Positions 10,442 through 21,800 of a stretch of DNA of 64,000 bases are shown one piece after another. The position numbers and the translations under genes were made by a program. How positions within the stretch are numbered: the first letter of the stretch is position 1; each line of letters starts with the position of its first letter. Under the pieces are notes generated by a model, which saw only the letters and a list, made by a program, of their open reading frames with translations, made no database searches and was not told the DNA's origin. This DNA is from Aplysia californica. Lineage: Eukaryota; Mollusca; Gastropoda; Aplysiida; Aplysiidae. The stretch lies in the NCBI RefSeq assembly GCF_000002075.1, contig NW_004798321.1, positions 116,815 to 180,814 of the forward strand, read 5' to 3'.

Positions 10442-10499
10442 TTGGTACCTCCTCACCGAGATGAGAAACCAGTGGATCGGCAGCATCGTCTGAGGACAA

Positions 10500-12280
10500 A
10501 TGGAAAAACTAAAAAGTGCAAACATTTAACTTGACATACAGAGTGAAACATTGGATGCGTTCTCATATATATGTATGTATGCGTATGAAAGGTTTTGGTA
10601 ATTCGGAAATTTTATGCATATATATAGGTACATGTATGTGTGAGCCAGTGTGTGTGTGTGTGTATGATTGTGTGTTGTTGTGTAGGAAAGGTGTGACCTT
10701 GATATAATAAACGAAGAAACACGAAAACAATAGCGTTGTACGTCATGTTTCTCCCACTTTGTGTGGCGACTCTTGTGTAGATAGAGAGAGAGAATGGAAT
10801 GTCCCAGAATCTCGTGGAAATTCCTCTTTTTCATTTTTCAGTCCGTAGACATTACAAATATTCATTTTACTTTGATTTAGAAGTAGTAGGGTTTTTTTAG
10901 ATTTCACTTTTGTAGAGTGGTGTTTTGACTTACTTGCTGAAAGTCTGCTCTGGTTTCTGGACTGCTTTTTCCTTCAGTAATTTATCTTCAGATTTTGTTG
11001 TTCTTGTAACACTTTTTCACCCCAAAGTTTTGTTTTTCTAAAGTCAAAAGTGCATAATGAGCCACACATGATAACCTTTTTAATAAGTAGGACCTACAAC
11101 TCTATTCTCTACACAGAAAATCAAAAGTAAGAATTTTGTTTAGAGTTGTTATTTTATTTTTTTTAAAGAGTTATTTTTTTCCCCTCGCGAAAAGTTTTTC
11201 TAAATCTTGCTACACCAGTTAGACATTATGAATGACATTAGTTTGTTCTAGACAAAATTAGCAGAAAAAAGAGGGGAGCGACAGACATATACTGAAAAAA
11301 CGTGTAAAATTGAAACAAAAGTAGCGTCTGTGGACACGTTCGGGCCGTCTGCAGCCGATGTGGTTAGAGTTTGGGCTGGTCATGGGTCGTTTCAGAGTGA
11401 AAAAATACCCTTTTTGATTACAGCAGGGTTATTTTCAAATGTTTTTGCTGAACGCTCTTTAGAAAATCAAAGCATGACAAGAGACTTGATTGTCTTAACA
11501 AATAATTTTCTTCTTAATTTTTCACGAAGACGTTGAAGATAGAAGGGAACTTCTTTACTTTTTTAGCAGAGAAGTTGAAGCTCTGTAAAGTAGCCTTGTA
11601 ACTTGTAAACAGGGAGTATTCGCTGATCTCATTCTCCTTTGTCAAAGCAATAATATTGCCCTACGTTACCTGATCATTTTGTTTTCTTCCTCTTCTCCCT
11701 GATAGTTATCTATATAATGTGATGCTTTTTTTTTCCCCCATGAATGCTTTGATAATTATGTGAGTTTGATTGCAATTGGAGGTGTTGTGCGGATGGGTGT
11801 ACATAAAAATGTATTTTCAGGGATTTTTTTGTTGAGAGCACTTCCTTCCTTTTCAAATAACAAGTTTTGTATAAATCCAAGTATAATTTGTAGGAAAGGT
11901 GTTGCCACTACTTGTATCCAGCACTGTTTTTGAATATATATAGCTGTGTAGCGTTGCGTCTAAGTTCTGTGTTTTTGCAGTGGGTTGGTTTTTTCCCCTC
12001 CACTTCCCTCGTCTGAGACAAGCTGTATAAAAACGCGGCCATCGTTTTTTGTAACATGATAATGATATAACAACGTGTGTTCTACTCAAAACTCACCCTT
12101 GAAGTGTAAGTATAATTGTCAGTTCACTGAGACATGTCCGTAAAGTGTAAGTATAATTGTCGGTTCACTAATACACATCACCTTTTTGGGAAGTGATTCT
12201 TCTTACCTCAGCGAGTTGATGGTTACTACATCTACGTTATATTTTTACGAAAAAAGATAAGGGAACTGACTTGCTGGTTT
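10500..12280 (+). other. UBE2G1 downstream region, possible long 3' UTR
   Basis: AT-rich sequence without recognisable coding exons or repeats other than short TG runs near 10650. An AATAAA at 10706-10711 is one candidate transcript end. The true end cannot be decided from sequence alone. Confidence 0.35.
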
Positions 12281-12287
12281 TTTAAAT

Positions 12288-12416
12288 GCTCGACTACTCG
12301 GAACTCTGCTCCTTCCTTGAGGTCTGCGGGACCTTCGCATGTCATCCATCTGTATGGTTGTAGAAAACACACCTCGTCCGCAGTGTTGGGGTCACTACAG
12401 TCGGAACATGTCCATC
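12288..12416 (-). pseudogene. Coding-like fragment of unknown origin
   Basis: On the minus strand this reads as an uninterrupted Cys- and Trp-containing stretch. It includes WTCSDCSDPNTADEV, then CFLQPYRWMTCEGPADL and KEGAEFRVVEH. The composition is richer than that of the surrounding DNA, and its Cys spacing suggests a small zinc-binding or transposon-derived segment. I do not recognise the family. No start, stop or splice context is convincing, so it is probably a relic of a mobile element or a lone exon. Confidence 0.3.
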
Positions 12417-12649
12417 TCTGCTCTCCCCCCCCCTTCAGAATCCACCCCAGAGGAGTGTGTGGTGTAGGTAACAGTCAGTTGACACAACAGGTTTAGAAAT
12501 ACCGTACGTTGACTTTAAAGATGTTGCTTCTCTTTCTCTGTGTAGACATTGTAGAGAACTACGGTACAACGAGCTTTAGTGATCCACTCTGCACAAGTTT
12601 GTGTGTTTCGTTATCGCAACAGCTTTCACGCTCGTTTGCTTTTGTTCTA

Positions 12650-12818
12650 GTGGGTGGTTGGCGGGTGCTCTGGTGTGGTTTGCTTCTTCTTTCCTATCAA
12701 ACATCTATCATCCTTGTCTCCCCCTTCTTCTATTTTGTGTTTGTTACTCTCTTGTAACACCTCTAATCTTCTGGCGCTCATATGACCTTATTGTGTTGCA
12801 AGTGCTGCAAAACTCTCA
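12650..12818 (+). mobile_element. SINE-B copy
   Basis: Starts 'tgggtggttggcgggtgctc', contains 'ggtttgcttcttctttccta' and 'ttgtaacacctctaatcttc', and ends 'gttgcaagtgctgcaaaact'. The last part is the tail shared with SINE-A. Other copies are at 30649, 33877, 34536 and 35177 (+), and 15318, 21427 and 51203 (-). Confidence 0.85.
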
Positions 12819-14430
12819 GTCTCTGGCATTTACCAATCGCTAGATCATAGATGAGATGAGGTCTGGGGGATTTTTGGAAGAGGGTGGGGGGTTCACGGAC
12901 AGCGTGTTTGTACCAGGGAGGAAGCTTGTCATGTCATTATGTAACACGAAGTATGGCTCACACCGGATGCTTTGCCAGCACCGCCCGGGGCGGTGCCACT
13001 GACTGAAGTGTCTTTAGGCCATTTCCAAAGGGAGGACATTTCTCGTTCTAATGCACAGTAGAATTGTAAATGGGCTGATCCAACAATGTCATGCTCATAA
13101 CTGTGCCTGATCTACAACAGGGAACTGCTGCTTTTTCTTTCCTAATCTTTACTGTCTTTGTTTTCCTCTACTTCTTTTGCATGTTTGTCACACTCTTGTG
13201 ACCTGTTATTTCTGGGGTGCCTTGATAGTCGATGCAGACTTTGTGCTGTTGAGGCTAGAGAGGTGAGCAGAGTAAGTCTGATTCCCTGTACCTGTAAGGA
13301 CTTGTCTGTTGACATCCACTCCTCTGCGCTCATATGACTGTATGCAGTTGCAAGCGCCGTAAAACCTCGACTAAAACTAAAGGATGCTTTGCCAATTTGT
13401 CCCTGTCGCTGGGATATATATAATATATAACACGATGCTAGGACGCAGCCAGCCGGCCATCTTGAAACGCTCACACACGCATGTATATGCAGCTCATCCC
13501 CTTCATCAAGCTCGTCTGTGTGTGTCGGAAATGGACGGCAAGCATGTCTGTATTTGTCACGTCTGGGAAAACACACATGTTAAGATTAAATTATTTCCTA
13601 ATGCTTAATAATCACGTCTTGGCACCTTTTTTTATCGTCTTCCGTCACAACGTGTGTTGGGTGTGGTGTTCATTTTATTTCATCCTGATATTTTGCAATC
13701 ACATCTGGATCTACGCCTGCCATAGCTGAAAAGTCTTGCTGCTGTTGGATGATAAATAGTATGCTGTCCTAGAATTACGAAGTTCTATCAGCTCCATACC
13801 TTGTTTTGAGAAACTTGATGATAATATTGTTAATTTTTAAAAATTGAGTTTCATACGGCAAGATTTTTTAATGCAATTTTTAAAAATATCTTGATACCGA
13901 CTCTGAATAATTTTATGATTTTGATAGAGCAGATAGAACATTTAGTTTTTGACCTCGTGGTCTTAACTCGAAATGTCATGTAGAACTTTGTAACTCTGAG
14001 GTAGTGTCTGTGGTGTAGTAGTTCGTTTCTTTGCCATTACTTAAACACCAGAGTTCAATTGTGGTGTTGGGAACTCGGTTGTCTTTAGCTGGGATGCAGC
14101 TCAAGTAAAGTGACAATGAGGGGGGCCAAACAATGAGTCGTAGATCAGACCTGTCAACTTACAAGGTGTCCTCGGCTTTGTTGGAACGTTCTTTAAAAAA
14201 AAACAACTTAACAATGAACCCACTGCACACATGTGTGTAACAACGCACCTTGTAACCTTCCACACATGATATGTAGTTTTTTCTGCACTAATAATCTGAT
14301 ATAATGCATAATTCTAGCACTACTTTGCTATGAAAGTTATTTTAAAATTTTTTTTTATCTCGACCAAAAGTTCACAAAGACAGTTTGGTACAGGTTTATT
14401 TGTCCTGTCTAGTAGTATGGACATTTATAT
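12819..14430. other. Intergenic stretch between convergent genes
   Basis: No conserved exon is seen. A SINE tail fragment lies at about 13325-13385 ('gcgctcatatgactgtatgc', then 'gttgcaagcgccgtaaaac'). A unit at about 13910-14000 ('ttttgatagagcaga', 'agaactttgtaa', 'ggtagtg') recurs at about 63080-63190, so it is an interspersed repeat. The 144-residue open frame at 13142-13576 has no recognisable domain. Confidence 0.5.
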
Positions 14431-14438
14431 ATATATAT

Positions 14439-14685
14439 GTGAGGCGTGCTGACAAAATGAGTTGCTACTTGCAACCCAGAAATGGAGATGTTGGCCAAAA
14501 ATCGACACTAGTGTCAATTTGTAGATTTTCTACAGAACGACTGATGCCATATTCTTTAACTATAACATACTTTTATTATTTCATACTTAGAAATTGTAAA
14601 AATTTCACCTATATATACAATATATAAGTTAATTTCCATACGGCTTGAATCCGAGAAGTAACTCATTTTGTCAGCACACTTCACA
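14439..14685. mobile_element. MITE family C, copy 1
   Basis: Left end 'tgtgaggcgtgctgacaaaa' is inverted at the right end as 'ttttgtcagcacacttcaca'. The inverted repeat is about 30 bp. Related copies are at 32651-32880 and 61001-61238. Sequence to the right (about 14990-15120) also resembles DNA right of the second copy (about 32960-33080), so a longer parent element is likely. Confidence 0.75.
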
Positions 14686-14989
14686 ATATTATGCTTCTGT
14701 AACAACCTGACCGATTGGACCAGAGTACAACCAAAGATAGTACATAACAAGATGGGCCACTCAGCCAAAAAAGTGTCCGCAGGAAGTTCGCTCTTTGCTT
14801 CAGACGGTGCTGCAGTTTGTTTTGAAGCTCTGTTTCGTTTTTCCAGAAGAAGAGTAGGAATAGCACCTCCTTGCGTGCACAGATCGACTGCTGTTCATCA
14901 GCAGTTCGGGTTCGTTCAGTGCGGAGTTTTAGGGTTGTTTTTTTTAATGACCTCTCGCCTTTCATTTTAAAGTCAAATTAAACAAAGAA

Positions 14990-15250
14990 AACAATCACCC
15001 ATTCCTCCGGAAGAGGTATTTTGTCAGCGTAACCATTTAAAAAAAGTGTTCTTCCGAAATTTATTTAAAAACTTGCTAGTTTCACTTTGATTTTTTAAAC
15101 TCAAGTAGGGTAACTCTGTTCGCAAAGGGTGCGCATTTGCGAAGAGGGCGCCACCGAATTTTGAGGACACTTTTTTAATTGGCTCAAAGAGAGAAGTGGC
15201 CCCTCTTGTTATGTAGACTCTGGTACAACTTACAAGACTGAGCACGACTA
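14990..15250. mobile_element. Flank shared with 32950-33165, probable larger family-C element
   Basis: 'taaccatttaaaaa', 'cactttgattttttaa' and 'aagtagggtaac' occur in the same order as at 32980-33090. Both lie just right of a family C inverted-repeat unit. This suggests a parent element longer than 250 bp whose short form is the MITE. Identity is unresolved. Confidence 0.45.
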
Positions 15251-15317
15251 CCCTAACCTTTCTACTTTCTGTGCAGCAAACAAATAGCTGTGGTGTAGTG
15301 TATATCTCTGTTATCTT

Positions 15318-15432
15318 TTAGTTTTAGAAAGAGTTTTATGGCACTTGCAACACAATTAGGTCATGTAATTATGACAGAGTTAGAGGTGATACAACAAGAG
15401 GGTAACAAACACAAAAAAGGAGGAGACAAAAG
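15318..15432 (-). mobile_element. SINE-B copy, reverse orientation
   Basis: On the minus strand it ends in the shared tail (genomic 'ttttatggcacttgcaacac'). It also contains the complement of 'gttactctcttgt'. A second short tail fragment in plus orientation follows at about 15490-15530. Confidence 0.7.
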
Positions 15433-15767
15433 TTAAAGGAGGATAGTTACTCTAGCTGTTACTGTAGAAGTAACACTTTAATTATGCACATACATCTGAC
15501 CTGTTTGTGTTGGAAGTGCTGTAAAACTAAGACTTGAGCTACAGATCCTGTAGGCCTTTACGGGGCAGGATACAAGATGTGATGTCAGAAGACGGAGAGA
15601 AATCTCAAAGATTAAGGAATTTGGCGAGGTGCTTTGGACAGAGCATCTTCAAACTTAATACCTGTACAATGTAACAAGCACGTGACGCTACTCTTTCTGA
15701 TGTGGTACTCCTGTTCCAACTAATCCAGCAATGACTTACACCAAACACACATGAAAAATAAATCTGC

Positions 15768-15773
15768 TTTATT
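15768..15773 (-). terminator. Candidate polyadenylation signal for the XNDC1-like gene
   Basis: AATAAA on the minus strand, about 110 nt downstream of the stop codon at 15884-15886. It is the nearest canonical hexamer and would give a short 3' UTR. Confidence 0.55.
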
Positions 15774-15883
15774 GAAGAGTAAGTGACTAAGTGGGAGAGC
15801 AATGAATGCCAGCGGAGGGAAGAACCTTGCGGTAAACCGTAAAGTGTCTCGTCAAAGTCATCATAGTAACGTCCGAGGCCCCA

Positions 15884-18800
15884 TCACAGGCCACACTCGC
15901 TGGCGTGGACCGTGAGGACGTCCTGAGGGAACTTGCGGAGACATATCGGGCACTCAGCGTAGTCCACGTCCTCGTCGATCAAGTACTCGTCCCGTGGGTG
16001 ACCTTGACCTATAGCATCTGTGGCGTGGGTTCTACCAGCCTGGCACAGCAAGTAGTGATGCGGAAAAAAGTCGTCGGGAAAGAACTCTGAAAGACACAAA
16101 ATATCCTTAATTTAATTGACTGACAGTATGATTGGGTATGTTTTAGTGATAGTGATACATTTCCATCAGCACAAGATAGACCTGTCCCCGCGGTTTTAAG
16201 CAAAAAAGATTATTTATGAAATTAAGCAAACTGAGCGAAAAAAATGTGAAATTATCTTTATTATGCGATTCTTTTAATATTTTAACATAGAATGATGAAG
16301 GAAAATAATCAGAAATTATGCATAAAAAAACCACGGGGACAGATACACTATTTTGGACAGCGGTTGCTGTGTTCCTGTGTAGTGCGGCCTACTTGGGGTG
16401 GCTGAGATAATAAAAAAATTAATAATTTCATTTATATAGCACATGACCACACTCAATAGCATGCTATAGATTAAAATTGAATGTAGGTCTACTTTACAAC
16501 TATTCTTACCCCAAAAGACCTCAGAACACTCAAAAACATTCTCGGCTTCCCAATAGCAATCTCCAACAAAAAGGACAAGAAGCCAAGACATTCCTCAGAT
16601 GGAAGCAAAAAGGAAAATCGGGAACAAGATTCCACTTATGTTTGATTCCCTTCTGACACTACTGACAGTAGACCACTTCTCCAAGGTACCAGTAGTTAAA
16701 AAAACAAAAACAAACGAACAAATTTAACACCAAGACAAAAAAAAAAAGAGCCCAAAACCATTAGATCACAGATGCTGATCAAGATCTTTTCTCTCAGTCT
16801 CAGTAAAAGTGCTATAACAAGAACGTCACTAAGCCGGACACTTTCTGCCTGTTAAGCAGATTTAGCGCAATGCATAGTTCATTCAATATGGTAGGGTCTA
16901 CATGCATACAGGGGGAAAGTAAAAAAAACGGCCAGGACTTGATATCCTTTTACTTTCATGATAACAGGAATTTTGTGTTGTTGTTAAACAGAGTCAACTT
17001 TACATATTAATTTGCGAAAAGTGGAATGAATACAACCCAAACAAACATAAGTTGAAATCACGATGAGCAAGCAAAAAAAAAAAAAGGATGAGATTGGAAA
17101 CTTCAAAAAACTGTGCATGTACCAGTCCAAACATGGCAGAATCGTGGCTATGAAGCAAATGAAATCAAGTCAAATCCTTGAGATTTTAATACAATTACAT
17201 ATACCACATTACCAGAAGCAATATTTGAGCGATGTTGCTAGTCAAGTTGTTCAGCTACTGGACACGTAAACGTGAGATTGCAGGCTCCGGCATTTAAGGC
17301 TCAGCCTGGGCCAACGGGCCAAAGCAGGAAAAAACTGGGTGAAATAAAATACCCAAGCTCTCAAAAGTGAGGCTAAAACTAGCACTACAATTAGCATATA
17401 TATGTCACTAAAGGGCATTTCATGATGAGATGAAACGTTAGAGAAATCAAATTCCAGCTGGGCTAGAAAGATTAGTTTCCTTTTTAGTTTTTGCTTTCTC
17501 AAGTTTCAACTAACAACAGTGGTAACAGTGGTCCATATTCCTTGATTAATTCTGAGTCAACTCATGGGTCAGACTAACACTGCTTATGTCACAGACCTTG
17601 CCCGTGGCCCATAGTTTGCCCATGGCTGGTCCAGATAGTTCAACTTACCGAAGCATTTGTCGCAGAATGTCTGAACATCATCGTTGCTGGTTCTGTCTTC
17701 TGACTCTTCTACCTGCGACCTGAAAACAAAAATACAAATACAAGTGTCAGCAATATATCATAGATTACTACAAGTTCTGTTTTCTATTTTAAAAGACACC
17801 AGGAGTCTCAAAAAAAAAGAGTACCCATTAAAATGACAGAAGCTCCATTAACTTTGGATCAATTTCAACAAAACTTGGAGCAAATCAAAGTAAACCAAGG
17901 GGGCTTCAAATTTGTCGATAATTTGAAAAAAAAATCAACGTATGTGTTTGAGAAATATCAAGTTTTACGAATCGTAATCAAAACTGAGTGAAACACAAAA
18001 CCAAGTCAGTTCTTAAAAATCAACCACAGTGCAATGGAGAACAAATTTATTCATGTTTAAAATTGACATTGCCAAATAAACTCAGTGAAGGTGGTGGCTA
18101 TTTAAAAATTGTATGCTCTAGGTGTTGACCATTTCTCTTCAGACAAGCTCAAACACGCAGCTGGAAAATTCAAATAACCCTGTGGCATGTTTCTAGGACA
18201 GGTCGATCCTTTCAACTGTTTGACTGTGTTTCTTCTCCAAAACCCCCTAGAACTTTATCAGCAAAGTGAGAAATTGTTCTTGAAACATTCTTATATTTCA
18301 AACAAGCCGAAGGTAACACAATGTATTTCCAAAATCAGCTACACATTTTATACTGAGAGGACTGTTTCCTAAAAGAGCATGGCAAAAAAATTACACTAAT
18401 TAGTACATTTATATATATGAAACGTTTTACCAAAATATATATAACATAACAACAGCGACAGTTTGTGAAACAACTTACTTGCCCCTGCCTCTGCCAGCAG
18501 ACTTCCTTCCCCTCTTCCTGTTTCCACGCCCTCGTCCAGACGCCTCAGATCCTCTCCTTCCTCTTCCGCGATCTCCCCCTGCACAATCTGACTCGGCTCT
18601 CCACGGGCTGTCCTGAAGCTCAGAACTCCGATTTAAACGATTGTTTTGATCACACGTTTTGGGAAATGACACGTTTCCCCCAAATTTTCTGTTCTTGTTC
18701 CTCTTCAGGGATAACGCATCACTGACGTCGTTTGCGATATCCTCACTTTTGTCCTCACCGACCCTCATCACAAATCCCGAAAGTTCGCCAGCAAGCTCGT

Positions 18801-21800
18801 TTTCTGAATGCCTGTTCGACTTTTTTGATTTGGTAGTAGATGAGTACATCCGGTAGACTCTTCCCCCGGGGCTGTCGGCACGTCTGTTTATTCTGGTTGT
18901 TGTGACCTCCGTGAAGGGTTTGGGCTGTTGGGTCATCTGGCTATCTTCAGCATTATTCTCAACTATTTTTGACTCAGCATCACAAGTTGACTTCCTGTCG
19001 TTGATTTTCTTGCCAGGGGTCAGAGATTGCGTCATCGTTTGAGAGTCGGTGTCCTCCTCCTCACTGCTTATCAAAGAGCAAAAATCTTTGAGCAAATCCA
19101 AACTATCCTGATTGAGTTTCCTTCGCTTTCCTCGCCCCTTTTTCTTATTGTCATTTTGTTTCCTCCTGCGCTTCTTTTTCTTTGGTTCAGACAGAATAAG
19201 ATTGTCTTCATTAGCATCTGGACTTTTTGTGCAAACACGTTCTTTTTCATCACCGTAGCTCTTCGGTTTGGAGGAATCAAGAACTACCCCTTCCCCATAC
19301 AGTTTGGCGTACGATCGATTCACTTCCGCAAGCGTTCTGCAAGGGGCTGATGGGTCAGCTTTCTCCGAAATCCGAGTGTCAGAAACATCACAGTCAATTC
19401 CATCGTCATCTTCGTGGTACGAGACACTTGATAAAGATTCCACATCATCGACGCCGCCACTCAGATCACTATCATCACTGTTATCGTCTTTGTTTGTATC
19501 AGAAACGTTTGATTTAGCACCAATCACAGGTTTAACTAACACTGACAGAGGGGACTTCAGCGCAGATATGTTCATCATTTTTGAACCGACTTTATTTCCA
19601 CCAACAGGAGAAGGTGAAGGTTTTGCGGCTGACTTAGAAATCACAACGGGAGACTTGGACTTGTCTATCGGGGGTTTCACAACAGTGAATGTATCGTCGT
19701 CTTTACCAGCACGCAGTGATAAGGTGGGAGAAGCTGCACTGACTGAACTGACCTTTGACGCTGGTGACCTTTTGACCATAGCAATGTTCTCAGACGTCGA
19801 TGACCTTTTTACCGCAGCTACATTCTCAGACGCCGATGACCTTTTGACGGCAGCTATGTTCTCAGACATCGACGACCTTTTGACCGTAGCTATGTTCTCA
19901 GGGGGTTGAAGGTCAAAGATAGATGTGCTTTCCTTCTCACCAGGATTTGAATCAAATAAACCACAGATGTAATTTTGACAAACTTCTGAAAAAGTTCGTT
20001 TCTCCTCTATTGTCAGTTTCCTTTTTATCCTCCTCTCGAATTTATGCCGCAAATCTGCGGAAAAAAAAAGAACAAAACAATCCAGTCTAAATGAAATTAG
20101 AAAGTACAAAAGGCAGACATATTAATATCATATTTCATCATACTGCAATCATGACATAAATCACTTATCACAGATTTTTATCAATTAGCAAAATGCTTTC
20201 TAATTTCATGTACTCTCACTGACTCAAGTTACATCATAAACATCTGTCAGTGCATTCACATCATTTTTTTCAAAGCATTGGTAAGCTTTTCCTGTAAGGA
20301 CTACTGTGAATGGTGAGTTTGTCAATTGCAAAAGGCATGAAACAAGTGTTTCAGACATGGTGACCAAACAGCGAACCAGTGATTTTTAAAAACCTGCTTC
20401 GTTATGTCATCATTAGATTAGGATATCATTACAAGGAATCTGCAGAACAGTAACAGACCAAGCCAAAAGAAACACTGAAGAGGCGCAGGAGAAGAAGACG
20501 GTCCTCATATGTTGAATTATAATTAATCTGTCCCCATGGTTTTATGCACCCCCATACTTTAGCCAAATTTGATAATTTTTTGCTTAATTTCTAATTATTT
20601 TTCTTTATCATTCTTTGTTAAAAATTAACAGAATCGCATAATTTCACATTTTTGGGCTCAGTTTTTCATAATTTCTAATTTTTCTTGCATAAAACGATGG
20701 GGACAGATTAATATACAGTCAAACCTGCTCTAACGGATGTCTGTCCAAAAAGGCATTTTCCCCATTATGTGTTTTAGATACACAGTATAACAAGGATAGC
20801 TTGAATTCATCAGGACCGGCCTCGGTAGTTTGAGGGATCCATAGTTTGAGGGATATCTTACAAAGATAAAAAAGAAAAGAAAAAAATCCGAGACCGCAGG
20901 CACAGTTCCACGGATGCGTGATCTTGAGTCTTCTGTGTTCGACCTATCCGTGTTCTACTGTATAATGACACGGTCTGGGACAAACACTTTTCTCTTCCAA
21001 AACTAAAAGTGAAGCAAACAAAAATCACAATGCTGTCGACCTCGTCTTACTGAGCACAAGTTCATCTAGCTACAGGATACCCATAAAACATCTCTCACCT
21101 GCAACAGTGACTTGATCTATATCACATTTTGACACCTCTAGGGTTGGAAAGAAATGCTCCATTTCTTTTTCAATCTGAAATTTAAAAAAACCAAAAACAA
21201 CTATATTACATTAATCAATGAGGCGAAAGAACACCATTAAAAAAAAAAGGATCTGACTGGTTGGACAGGAAGAGGAAGTAAGCCCAACAGTATGAAGAAC
21301 ACTTTTATTTTTAGAAAACGGTCAGAAAGGGCCACGCTGACTTTCCTGGCTAGTGGACTGTGGTCAGTGGGCCGTCTGTTGCGTACGCCTGACCTAGATA
21401 TTACAACATACCATACATGAAGTCTGTTAAGTTTTTAACAAGGATTTCGTGGCACTTGCAACACAAACAGGTCACATAAGTGCTGGAGATTTGAGGTGTT
21501 ATTAGACTAATATATTTAAACAAAAGGAGAAGCGATAAGGACAATAGATGTTTGATAAAAAAGAAGGAGCAAACTTACCACCAACAACCTGCACATGAAT
21601 CTTCGAAACAGGAAATGGTATAAAACAAAACAATGTGATGCTGAGTACAGTCGGTGAATTCAGAACAAGAATGAACACCAACAAGAACGGAAACAAGAAC
21701 TTCGAAACTTGCAGACAGCGATATACCGACACATCACATTTCTGCGCAAATTAGACCCTGTTATAGCCAGGTTCATAGTACTTACACTTATAGAGAAAAA

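Noticed and set aside
13142-13576. 144-residue minus-strand frame
   Set aside because: No domain, no splice context, and it overlaps a SINE tail fragment; most likely chance.
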